This document shows positions 46,396 through 57,780 of a DNA stretch of 64,000 nucleotides, piece by piece. Numbering within the stretch: the first letter of the stretch is position 1; each line of letters begins with the position of its first letter. Origin of the DNA: Dermatemys mawii (lineage: Eukaryota; Chordata; Testudines; Dermatemydidae); assembly GCA_007922305.1 (NCBI GenBank), contig ML677341.1, positions 70,264,911-70,328,910 of the forward strand. Direction: 5' to 3'. Below the pieces are notes generated by a model. The model saw only the letters and a program-made list of their open reading frames with translations. It did no database searches and was not told where the DNA came from. The position numbers were made by a program, and so were the translations under genes.

Positions 46396-48609
46396 CCATA
46401 GGAGTTCACTGGCATATGTAGCTATACACCACAGTGTGTTTTCAGCCTGATTTTCTCTCTGCTGTGTCACTACACATACCCTACAAGCTGCCTCACATTC
46501 AGCAAATGGGCAATGAGGAGTAATGTTTGGGTGCAGTGAACGGGCAGGATTGGGTAGGTGATGGGGTCCAAGATTATAGGCATGAACCCTTGTTGGGTGT
46601 GTTCTGAAATAATGAGTTTCAGAGCCTTTATAATTGATCTATGCTTACTCTCTACCTTCTCCTGTCAGATCTCCCCTCCCCTAAAGAGGCTTGTATGTCA
46701 TCTCTGGCTGGATGACAGTTATCTGATGTTTTCATATCATATACCAGAACTGGTTGCCATAAGACATCAATACTAGTGCCTCAAATGCCAGCAGAAGCCG
46801 TAATTGAATGTGGTTTCACAAAATTGCTATGACAAGTTCCCTACCCTTCTTTGGGCAGTGGGCATTCTGTAGTTCCACCTACTGAGCCTTTTGTATGTGG
46901 TGACAGGGCACTTTCTCACCATAGGGTCCAAATTGTGTTAAACTTTAATCATGCAGCATTGTGTACATCTCTTTTTCTTGACATCTCTCCTATGCCATAG
47001 GGATAGACCAGGGCATTTGGCATCAGATCCCTCTTGTTGTCTTGTGTTTATGCAGCCATCATTTATTCCTCTTTGATTTTTGTAAGATTGGTTATATTTT
47101 TCACTGTGATGTTCCTGTTCAAAATCTTTGTGCACCCAAAACTGTAAACACTACTTAAACATTTCAGTGAATCCTTTCCAATTCCTGTGGTTTTAATAAA
47201 CTGAAAAACTGAGGAGAAGCATCAGATTTCACCAAAAACCAGTAAACCACATCTCTGGTGAATGTTCCAGGGCAAACAAATTTAAATTTACAAGACGGGG
47301 GGGGACCTTGTTACTTTCAAGAAGATCACTGCAAAGTGTCAAGCCACAGCAGTACATGTGCCAGCTTGGAAGTAGACAAAGAAACTAATGCATGCCCAAA
47401 AAAACCCAACCCCATTCTACTCCCAGCTGGGAGTTGTCAAAGGGAACATATTATTTTAGATAAATGTGTAAGACCTCTGGTATTTCATACTTTGCACACA
47501 ATGGAAATGGACAGGAAGGAGCAATGGTATATCCACTTCAAAATGGCAAAATATGGTACATATTGTGATTCTCACTATGTTGCTTATGATGATAGTATTT
47601 CTGCCTCTGCTGGTCCAGTAGTAAGGGCTGCAGTTGCTCCACCCAAAAATAACTGCAAGTAACTAGTTAGTAGGGATATATTTTTCAGGGATAGTGGAGG
47701 GAACTCCCTTTCCCTGTAATAAGGAAAAGCTTGTCCCCTTAATATACAGCTTCCTTAGTTACAATGATTACTAGCTTACGGTCTAAGAGCTGAATGTCTG
47801 CAGCTTCCGTTGCCTTTAATGGAAGTTGTGGATGCTCAGCATCTCTTAGGTTCAGGCCATCTGCCTAGAGCTGCCAGTCTTTAACTCCTAATGGAATGTG
47901 TTTAGATTCCACTCTTGTTAGCATCTGGTTTGACTTGAATACCTAGTGCTTGGGGTGCCCTGCCAAAGAACAGCTGGTAAATGCAGGCACTTTAGTTCAG
48001 AAACCAGGTCCTGGAGTGTTTAAATTTTAAATTGTTTGTCTCTTTGTTAATAGAAAATATCTGGTTCTTTATTTCCAGATAAGTTTAAAAATAAATTAAA
48101 GTAAAAAAGGAACAAAATCTGCCCCCAGGTACCTGCACAGAACTTCCATTGAGTGAGAGTTAAATACAGTGACTCATCTGAGAGCAGAATTTGGCCCCAA
48201 AGTATTTCCACAGTGGAAGTTTACAACCTGAATGTATCAAAAGGAATTATTTGAGTGCTTTGCTTCTTGTTGCCTTTGCATTAGTTTGAGACCATTCTTT
48301 AGATGACAGTTGGCTTTATTGCCTTTACTCTGCCTTGTTAGCTGTGGCAAGATAGTTTGGTATCTCCAGTTCCGAGCCTAATTAAGAAAGCTACCAATTT
48401 CATTTCAAAGCAATTAACCTTCTTTTGGGCCATACAATGTAACAAATACAAGAACAATATATTTCAGCTGTATGACATTTTCAAAAATGCTCTCTTATTA
48501 AGGACTGGAATCTTTGCTCATCCGGGTACTCTCATTAACCTCAGTTGGAGTCTGCATATGAGCAAGAATTACACACAGGGTATGGGTTGTAGGATCAGGC
48601 TAATGGATT

Positions 48610-49250
48610 TAAACTCTGTGGGCATGGATGGCAGGTATAAGAGTCAAGAAGAGGCTGAGTCTCCCCAAACAGGATGTGATGCACCTTCCATTGGAGGGGA
48701 GCTGGGCTGCTGCCTTTGGAGCATTGTCGCCAAAAGGGCACCCGAGATATGGCCACACCACGCTCCACCCAAGGCCCCGCTTTCACTCATCCTTTTCCCC
48801 CATGACCCTACCCATGCTGCTCCTCTTCCCATCCCCCCTCCACCTCTTCCCCAGAGACCCCCTTACCCACGTCTCTCCACCCCCTCTCTTGATGCCCCCC
48901 ACCTCCTGGAGGCAGAGAAGCACAAGTGGCAGGCAGGGAAGCCTTAGGGGAGGGGGCCAAGCGGTGCAAGTAGCAGGAGGGGAGCCTCGGGGAAGGGTAC
49001 CAAGCAGGAGCAGGGCCTGGGGCAGAGCATGGGGTGGGCGTGGGCAGGGCCTCAGGGAGGAGGAGACTGAGCAAGGGCAGGGCCACAGTCTGGAGCAGGG
49101 GAGAGTGGCTATGGTCCTGGTGGTCCAGAGGACTTCCAGAGCTTATAACCTGCCCCCCGAAATGCAGGAGTCATGTACCACCCATGTCTGTGGGGCAGAG
49201 ACCTTGGCTCCATGCATGTCTATAAAATGGCAAGCATACTACACAAATAA
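48610..49250. repeat. GC-rich interspersed repeat, ends unclear
   Basis: A pyrimidine-rich half (48750-48900, with ccccatgaccctacccatgc and similar) is followed by a purine-rich half (48915-49130, with gcaggagcagggcctggggc), then a normal-composition tail. The pattern resembles the interiors of the hAT-like elements. The overlapping frames of up to 211 codons result from this skew. I found no terminal repeats. Confidence 0.4.
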
Positions 49251-50227
49251 TGTTAATTTTTGAATATATATATTTATACTCTGAATAAGCTAATCAGTTT
49301 GGCTAAAATTAGAGGTGACCCAAACGTTTACCCCAAATTTATAACAAACCTACCTTGAAGTTTAATGAAGATCAAAAACATTCATTATATTTAATAATCA
49401 TAGTTAGAAGTGCTGAACAAATGCAGTTCTCTGGGTATTTATAATGCGTCTGAAGGCAGAAGGGGCTAGAAATCTCTCAGGAGAGCTTAATCTTATGTTG
49501 TTTTCAGCATGGATGAATGGATTTAATGGATACTTATTCAGACCAAATCTTAAAACTTTGTGAGGTTTACCCATCATGAATTGAAACATGTAGTATGAGG
49601 CACTTCAGAGAGCATCCCGGAAATTCCTTTCATATTTCAGCTCTAGCTCCATCCCTAAATGTTGTGCATAAAACAATCTTTAAATATATTCCAAATATGA
49701 GTTCACCACTCAAATCAACAGAATAGCCACTCAAGAAGACCTATCTAGTACCCACACTTGTGAGGTACAGCACAGAACCTGTCCCCAAGAGGAGCAGCCT
49801 AGAAAACATAGTACACGAGAAAGCAGGCAGAGCTGGCTTTAAACCACTTTTGTGCTACTCTAGGCTGAGTGGGGTCCAGTGGGGTCCCTGGTACAAATTA
49901 GAACAGCCCAGGAAGTGCTCTAATTCCAGCAGTCTTTACCTGCATGTCATTGAGGCCATATCACAGCTCAAAGCAGTCCAGAATTTTCATAGCACTCACC
50001 TTTACTAAGACGCCTCACTTCTGAGACACAGCCGCCATCTCTATGCATTTGCTGGGGGTTATGTGGGAGAACAACATAGAACAATAAGGCTATGTACTAT
50101 GGATGTTTGTGGAGCCTTCATAAGAGTAATACATGAGGGAGTGAGAACCTAGTTCTGCTGCAGGTTAGTATTCAAAGCAGTGGAGATCCCTGTCAGGATT
50201 GCCTCCCCACTCTGAACTTTAGGGTAC

Positions 50228-50972
50228 AGATGTGGGGACCCGCATGAAAAAATAAATAACCCCCACAAGCTTATTTTACCAGCTTGGGTTAAAATGTTTT
50301 TCCTCAGAACACAAATTCTTTTGTATTTGGACCTGGTACGCTGCCACCACCAAACTAGGTCTAGGGTAGTTTGGGACCCTTCTTTCCCTTTCCACTAACC
50401 CCCCAAACTTCTTCCTTTCCTGGGAAGCTTGAGAGAAAAAAAAAACCAAACCTCGCCTGATCCTGCGAGACGTGCCCGATCCAAAACCAGGATCTTACAC
50501 AATGAAAAACAAGCAGTCAGCTTCTTAAAAGAAAGATTTTAATAAAAGAAAAAAGAAAGGAATAAATCCCTTATAACCATCAATAGAACAGCATCTACCA
50601 TAATCAACAAAAGGATTCAGAAACCAAACCTCTCCCCCGAGGCAATTTTCTCCCACAGTTGATATCTCTGCTGAAGCTTACAATATCAAGAAGCACCCAG
50701 CCAACACTCACCACTGAGAACTCTCCAAGTGATAAAGAGAAGGTAAACTTACTGACTACAATACTTAATAGAATCTTATAGTTATAGTGAAAGACATAGC
50801 TGTGTTCATCCCATAGCTGAGGTGAACAGAGAGAAACCCAGAGAGAAACTGAAACTTAAAATCCTTTGTCTCTTGAGGAATTTCTCATTGGTCAGTTGTC
50901 CACCTCTCAGGTTACCTTTAGCTTAACCCCTTACAGGTAAACACTAATTCTAGGCTACTTCACACTTATGAC
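50228..50972. repeat. possible LTR-type element
   Basis: The stretch starts tgtggggacccgc and ends cttatgaca, so TG/CA ends are possible. It contains an A-rich segment with AATAAA-like sequence (50540-50565) and a run of ten A (50434). No target duplication is visible at these ends, so the boundaries and the class are uncertain. Confidence 0.35.
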
Positions 50973-52021
50973 AATCCCAATCACCCAAAACCAAAATCTC
51001 TGGACTTTTTAAACTGAGTGACACAGGCTCAGAATAAAATAAACAACAGAACATAGTGGAGAAACAGAACAGTAAAGAACCTAAAGTGATGGGAGATTTT
51101 CAGTAGTCAGAACAGTATCAGTTACAGCTTGACGAAATGGACTGCTTGCATGTGTGGTATAACTCCAAATGCCTTAGTGGAATCACTGTACCCTAGGGAT
51201 GAAGCTAGCTCCATGTCTTTTCAGAAACTATTTTCAGGAATGTTGGGCTATTACAATCAGGAAATAGGGCTACGTATAGCAAATCACCTTCAAATAGGTG
51301 TGAGAATGCATGTGTGTGGTGTGAACAGTAGTAGATAAAAGGAAGCTCTGAAAGATATCTACTTTGTAGTAAGGCAAGTGCCAGAGAGACATGGGCTGCA
51401 TTTTAAGAGGGTGACACAAATTCTATGGAAGAGGGATAGAGAGAGAATCATGGCTTCAACAAATCATAGTGAAGATTTCTGAATGCCTTAAAAATCGCTT
51501 TATTAGAGCTGATACTGTTTTGAAATTGTTTTTCCGTGCAGAGTTGTTGAGAGCAATTGACTGAGACCTGTGGTATTTCAGAGAGCCCTCATAATGATGA
51601 TTTAGGGTTAATAATACCCCACATTTTGTTCACTGACTCTGCTAGCATGTCTTTTCCTGCACTTGGTACAGGGATGGACTGGGTGACCTTTTAAGTTTGT
51701 TCCATTTCTAACCTCTGCCATTCTAATCCCTGTGAAATTTAGTATCTTTCCCTGGTGTCACCAACATACATGTTCAGATTGATTCAGCCAGTTCTGGAAA
51801 AGATGGGATTCTTCTAGATGATCAGCATTTCAGTATGCCAATGGAATTTTCATTTTTTTTCCTTCTCCTCTCTCAGCAAGACAGATCAATAATCTTAATG
51901 CTACAGTCACTAAATTTAAAAATAAATGCAAGTAGCTATAGTAAGGTGTCCTGTGGAGCAAATAGTTGTTCAGCTCCTTTGTATATTCCACCAACATTCA
52001 ATTCTGAATCTTTTATGCATC

Positions 52022-52311
52022 TTAGGCTGTGTCTACACAGCGCACCTTACAATGGTGTAGCCGTGCCACTACAGCCACGCCATTGTGAGACACACAGTGT
52101 AACAGGAGAGAGCCCTCCCGGTGACAAAATAAAACCACCCCCAATGAGGCGCGATAGCTTTGGTGTCAGGAAAGCGTCTCCCACTGACAAAGCTCTATCC
52201 ACACCGGTGCTTTTTGTCATTAAAACTTTTGTCATTTGCGGGGAGATGATTTTTCACACCCCAGAGTGACAAAAGTTTTAAGAACAGAAGCGCAGTGTAG
52301 ACATAGCCTTG
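52022..52311. mobile_element. short DNA transposon with GTCTACAC ends
   Basis: The element is 52025-52308. The ends ggctgtgtctacaca and cagtgtagacatagcc are inverted repeats with few mismatches. The flanks TTA and TTG suggest a 3-bp duplication. Internal inverted segments include tacaatggtgtagccgtgcc with acagccacgccattgtgaga, and acttttgtcat with gtgacaaaagttt. Confidence 0.7.
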
Positions 52312-53016
52312 AATGGTTATACAGAGAGCAGCTTTCAATGTGCTTGTGCAGCCATTTAGGAACAATCTACAGTTGTATCACTATGTACAATCAAAATAAC
52401 AGCTGTGCAAAATAATTTCACACCTGCAAGGAAAATGGACAAACCTTTTTGTTGTCTTATCTGGGAAACTGATAGAATGAACCCAGAGAAGGCATGTAAG
52501 CCTCTCAATGCAGGAGCTCAAGGTTAAGTTCAAGTGCAACTTGCTGTGTGAGTCGGTCTCAAAAGTGATTGCCATGGTGACTAGTATTCACTGCTACCCA
52601 GAAAGGGAGGCCTTGGAGAGGGAAGTCAAGTGGACATCAAATGGAAAAAAATGAAAAAAATTGCTGAAATATTTTCGAAAAGCCCCCAAATCCGCTTTAC
52701 ACCCGTGTTTGAGTTGATGTCTGTTAGAGAACATGACAAATTAGCTGTGGCATGATGCCAGCGTTTAGGAGACTGCAGTGAGAAGCAGAATGATTCTGCT
52801 GACTCATGTTGGTTTATGCCAGAAGCCAGATGAGGGGGGCTCACTCATTCCAATCCAGGCTGCAAAAGGGTTTGTGTCACCCTTTGAGGAGGGGCAGAGA
52901 GAATTTGCACCTGAGGCCAGAAAGGAGCCAAATAAGCCAAGCTCGGGTTGAAACTGAAGTTTTATGATCATTTAACAATAAAGGCAAATCCCAGAAAGTG
53001 GTAAACTTGAGCCACA

Positions 53017-53520
53017 AGGGCTTGTCTTCACTGCTTACTGGCTTTGCCCGGGACTACACTTGGGGGGGCGGGAGGGGAATCGACCTAACATACGCAACTT
53101 CAGCTACGTGAATAGAGTAGCTGAAGTCAACATATATTCAAGTCGACTTACCTCGGCATCTTCACACTCCCCCGTCGACTCCACTTGCGCCTCTTGGTGC
53201 AGTGGATTTCCAGAGTTGACCACTCGGGGAGCACTTGGGGATCTAGGTGAGACGCGATAAATCGATCCCCAAAAGATCGATCTCTACCCACCCATCCAGC
53301 GGGTAGTGTAGACCTGGCCTTCAGGCTACAGCACTAAAACAGCAGTGCAGAAGTTGTAGCACAGCAGTGCCTGGGCTCTCATGCCACCTCCCTACCAGCT
53401 CCAGCCTGAGCCTGAAGGTCTTCACAGCTGTTTTTAGCTCTGTAGTGTGAGCCCAAGTCTGTGGACCCAGGCTCTGAGACTCGCTGGTGCTGTTTTTAGT
53501 ATGCAGTGTAGACCTACCCC
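53017..53520. mobile_element. two nested short DNA transposons
   Basis: The outer ends are agggcttgtcttcactgc (53017) and gcagtgtagacctacccc (to 53520). Inside lies a second element, about 53051-53320, that starts ggactacact, ends gtagtgtagacctggcc and matches the family at 43963-44248. The remaining outer sequence (53323-53520) has agctgtttttagctctgtag and ctgtttttagtatgcagtgt in direct repeat. Confidence 0.55.
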
Positions 53521-55324
53521 CTTAGGCTGGGCTAACTTGAGAGGAGTTAACTTGAGTGTAAATAACTCTGTAGCGAAGACATGTCCTTAGCAGTTCAGGT
53601 GCAAAACCTGTGTGCGGATATGTGTGCACTTGTGATGTGGAGAGAGCAGTGTGAGAACTTTTCCTGTTCACAAATCTCATTATGTTGCGGAAAATAGAAG
53701 GGACATTTGTATTGGTTGGTGAATTTCAAAAGATTTGGTGTTTCCATTTGATAAGTACCCCAAAATGTAGATGTTTATCCAAACCCCTTGGATATGGAGG
53801 TTTTACACAGGCTTTCTCATGAGATTTCAGGACTCTGTTTTTGTTTGGGCCACAAGTACTCTGAGGACAGCTTTTTTCATGGTGTTCTAACATTTCTGCT
53901 TCTGGTCCCAAGTAGAGCCTGGAAGTAAAAAGGGAATGAAATATAATGGAGGGCAAAGTTAACCAAACTTTTTTTGAACTTCAGAAAAGCTTTGATTTTG
54001 GTTCAACTCAAGTTTTGGAAGAAAGATCAGGGACAGTCTCTGTAGTCCCTGATAATTTTCTCCCATCCCTATAAAGTAATATTATAGTTGTACACTGTAT
54101 AGAAGAGTCAGGAAAAACACAAAATTTGCCCAGGATACAGAAGAGGAGAAAAGCACCAGTCCATTAAAGGAAAAGTAAAAAATATCAGAACCTGCCATGT
54201 TAGCTCTGTAAAAGGCAAAATGGACAGCCAGTAGTAAGCCAGGCCTAAAGAAGTTCCACAGAGACAAATCTCCGATTAGTGAAATTGGTGACTGAGGAAA
54301 AGTTAATAGCATTCCAGCACTGAAAAAGCAAACAGGTTTCCCTCCTCATCAATGATTGAGAAGTGAAATAAGTCAGAAACACCACACTTGAAGGCTAGAC
54401 TAGTGCAAATTCTACTCCTAGTAGGAACACCCAAGAGGCAGAAAAGAAAGAAGATTTTAAAAGTCACTAGGACTGTTCATGCTATGAGAGCATTAAATGG
54501 GAAGTGATGAAGATCCTGAGTGAAATGCTGTGCCAGTTGAAGGCAGTGTGAGTTTAAGAATTGCCTTCAATGGGGCCAGGATTTTATCAGGTGTGTATTG
54601 TTAAAACAGTTGAAAGTAAAGTGGACATGGGCGCATTTAAGGTGGCATCAAGCATCACAAAGGGAAATAACCTAAACTCAGGCCCAGGAAACTTTTATAA
54701 GCAGGGCAGTAGAGAGAGGTACGGGCTGGTGTACCACTCTTACATACCATAATATTTTGTTTAATGTCTTTAGTTTTGGGATTACTCTCTGTTTCTTGGA
54801 AGCAGAATACCAGAACCCCCTGGAACAAATTGTATGTGGTGTGGAAGACCTAAAATACAGTAGGAACTTTTTGGCAGGAGAGAGCCATGGGGATTTCATA
54901 CAGCCCTGCACAACAGGGAGCTATTTCCCTGGCTGCTTTTCTCTTGACTGCGGAGAGAGGAATGACCGCGTTGGATCTGTGGCTAGTGCTTTCTCTCTGA
55001 AAAAGGTATATTTGCTTGGCCAAAATCCAGTGGGGGAAGAACATTGAGCCCCAGCTCCTCTATCCTTCAGCAGGGGCGCTGACCTGGCTACATGCTGGAT
55101 GTGCTGTTCTGGTTATTTCTGTTCCTTTAGAGTTGTTTCTGATCCCCTGCTCTGAGTCCACTCTGCGTTTCTGGGAGCTGATCTCTCTAGGAAATCTGTA
55201 TATTTGTAACTGCTCATTCACTCATCAACTCATTCACTGTCTCACTAGTAGACGTGGGGGGAAGCCTGTTGAAAAATGGGAAATTTTCCATTGACTTCCA
55301 TGGGCTTTTGATCCAGTTCTAAGG

Positions 55325-56050
55325 GCCAGATTTTGAAAGGTAGGCGCCAGGCTGTCCCAACCAACCAATGGTGCCCTACACAGCCTGAGCACCTGCTCCC
55401 CGCCCTATGGAGGGCCTAGGCTGCACTCAAGGCCCCCAGGGCTGTGGAGGCAGGAGTTGTGAGAAGCGGAACGACCCGGTCCCAGCCCATTCTGCTCCCC
55501 CCGCCCCAGCCATGTCGCTCAGGAGCGGGGGCTTGGGGAAAGGGGTCCGTCCCTCCCCCACCCACTCACGAGCAGCAGGAAGCGGAGTGATACAGCGGGG
55601 AGCCAGTGGAGTGGAGAGCGGGGAGCCAGTGGAGTGGAGTGGGCTAGGGGAGGGTTGCTCTGTTTCCCGCCACTGCCAGGAGTGCAGGGGTAGGCCTGAC
55701 CCCTGCTGCCATTGACAGCCCCCCCCCACCCCCCACCAGCTAATCCCCTGGCCCACGTCGGTCACTGGGGGGAGGGTCTGGGGAGAAGGGGTGGAAAATT
55801 GGAGTGGGGGGGGGCGGGAAGAGGCAAGTCAGGGGCAGAGGGAGTTGTCCCTGGCCCCACACTCTCCAAAGAATGCACAAGCGGGCCAACTGAGGGATGG
55901 GACTAGCTGCTGGCGCTGCTGCATACAAAGCACACAGCTGCGCAGGGCACCATGAAATTTAGGGCAATTTGGTGCCCCAAATTTCGTGGTGTCCTACGCA
56001 GCTGCATATTCTGCATAAGCCTAAAGATGGCCCTGGGAGGCACCTAATGT
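55325..56050. repeat. GC-rich interspersed repeat, ends unclear
   Basis: It includes ggtgccctacacagcctgag near the left and ggtgtcctacgcagctgca near the right (55987-56005) around a G-rich centre with the direct repeat ggggagccagtggagtggag (55598 and 55619). It resembles other turtle GC-rich DNA elements, but no target duplication could be found. Confidence 0.4.
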
Positions 56051-56083
56051 TTGAAAATCACACTAGGCCCCTAAATAGGAGCC

Positions 56084-56102
56084 TATATATATATATATAT
56101 AT
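56084..56102. repeat. (TA)n tract, left half, split by LTR
   Basis: A run of TA dinucleotides that resumes at 56819-56836 on the other side of the LTR-like element, so the insertion went into an existing TA microsatellite. Confidence 0.85.
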
Positions 56103-56818
56103 TGTGACAAAGCTCTGTCCTTATCTTCGTGGATCCTGCGTTTCCTTGCGGATTTTTTACTAGCCTCAGCGGCTCACTGTGACCCTCCACGGAGCCCTTC
56201 TCTCTCTGGAGACAAGGTCACAGTCTATTGAGCCATTTTCATCACAAACCAGTGAGGAGAAGCTATCCTTCCTGGCACAGTCTCTATTGTCTCCCAATCT
56301 CAGAGACTAATTAGGGGAGGCAGAAAGGGGGGAGGCCAGGCCCGCCCTCTACTCTGGGCTCCAGCCCAGGGACCCTAATAGTATCAGCTAAGATGGCTGA
56401 CCTTTTCTCCACAAAACACAATACAATTCCCTAGGCTACTTCCCCACAGCAGTCTCCGCTTCTTCAGACTCCACTTCACCCTTACCTCAGGGCCTCCTTC
56501 CTTCTGTATGATAAGTTGTCCACCACTCAGTCTCACCAACAGCATAACTTCCTTCCACAGCTCCTGACACCCACAGCCCACCTGACTAACTGGGAGGATT
56601 TTATCTGGTTTCAGCCAGTCCCTGATTGGCTTCAGGTGTCCCAATCAGGCTAGCTGTTTCTACTCCTTTCTACAAGGTTCTTAATTGGCCCCAGGTGTCT
56701 TGATTGGCCTGGAATAGCCTTTGTTTGGCTATCCAGGGAACAGGGACCTGCACACCCTGAGACTAATGTACCTGCCTTCCAGCACTCTCCTATATCCTTC
56801 TGGTCTGACTCCGTCACA
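56103..56818 (-). mobile_element. solo LTR-like element, copy 2
   Basis: It begins TGTGACAAAGCTC and ends CTGACTCCGTCACA, the same ends as 21395-22053. The right ~480 bp is highly similar between the two copies (agctaagatggctgacctt, then cacagcagtctccgcttctt and others). The left ~200 bp is more divergent. It is flanked on both sides by ATAT within a TA tract, so the target duplication is consistent but not provable. There is no internal retroviral coding region. Confidence 0.65.
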
Positions 56819-57673
56819 ATATATATATATATATATGTTAAGTATTTAGCCTGAAGACCCTATTTTCCTCAAAAGAACACACAGTCCCTGTGAGTTAGTG
56901 TCCAAATTCATTCCCTCTTGGTGAAACGTTTAGCTGGTACTGCAGAACCCAATAGCACAACATACACTACGCTACCTACAGTTCTCTAATGAGCTTGCTA
57001 ATTATTACAATATGAAACTCTCTGAAACAGTTGTGTGAAATGTTGTTAAGAAATATATACATTATATAATATGCCAACCAATCTAGTAAACATAATGCAA
57101 TTTGCAGTTAATCCTTCACTTAGTTTTCGTGATTCATTAAAAATCTACCCATGCTGTTGCATTGGAAACTGAATTTCCTGGTTAGCTCCTGAAAATTAAT
57201 TTTCTAGCCCATTTTAGCTGACTGTATCAAACTGTCATATATGATGTTTTCATTTTATAATGTACAATATTTATAATGTATTATTTCATTATCAGTATCC
57301 ATGTGGTTAATATGATCTGTGTATTCTAGAGCAGCTCTTTTCAATCTAATTTCTTTGCAAATTGTGTGCATGTATTATGCAGTGTTTAAACATTTTTTTA
57401 AAAAAGTAATGCTTATGAAAGTGAATGACTAAGTGCCGAGACCCTCTGCAAATGTCTCCTCTTTAGACCTGACTTACAGCACCCCTGAGGAGCAGAGATT
57501 TCCTATTGTGCTGAGTTGAATCACAGTGTCAAGTTCCTTTATGCTGCATTCCCTGTACTTCACTCATATGCTGTAGATTCTTGATGTGCTGTATAAATTA
57601 ATGGAACTTAATATTTATTTTAAATATTATACCACTTATTCATGGGCCAATCTTATTTGTGTTTTTTATTTAG

Positions 57674-57780
57674 CTTCATCATACACAACAAAGACACTTT
57701 CTTCAACAATGCTACCAGAAGTAGAATAGTACACCATATTTTACAGAGAGTGAAATACGAAGAAGGAAAAAACAAAATTG
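57674..57780 (+). CDS. ANO4: ANO4 exon [21 protein letters not shown] segment
   Basis: A 107-bp exon entered after two bases of a split His and left after one base of a split Gly. The acceptor is gtgttttttatttag and the donor gtatgt. It encodes [20 protein letters not shown], then [20 protein letters not shown].(N/P)ATRSRIV is one of the most conserved blocks of the anoctamin cytosolic domain, found in ANO1 to ANO7. [17 protein letters not shown] is the ANO4 form as I recall it. Exons D, E and F are clustered within 4.1 kb, unlike A to D. Confidence 0.96.

Larger units (their letters stand above)
36190..57673 (+). other. ANO4: ANO4 intron C-D
   Basis: A 21.5 kb intron, the main transposon sink of the window: two CR1 copies of one subfamily, a third CR1 tail, a 400-bp palindrome, several short DNA transposons and an LTR. 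Outside these I see nothing recognisable in 36789-38980, 39161-39365, 44785-45940, 46400-48600 (including an unremarkable 134-codon frame at 47258), 49255-50225, 50976-52020, 52312-53010, 53525-55325 and 56840-57670. Confidence 0.9.

Noticed and set aside
47258..47662. 134-codon plus-strand frame with many Cys and His residues
   Set aside because: There is no recognisable zinc-finger spacing, no flanking splice sites of note, and the length is within chance expectation for intron sequence.
48357..49263. Overlapping plus-strand frames of 196 and 211 codons
   Set aside because: Both run through a pyrimidine-rich then purine-rich repeat. The residues are Pro/Leu- or Gly/Arg-rich with no domain pattern and no splice context.
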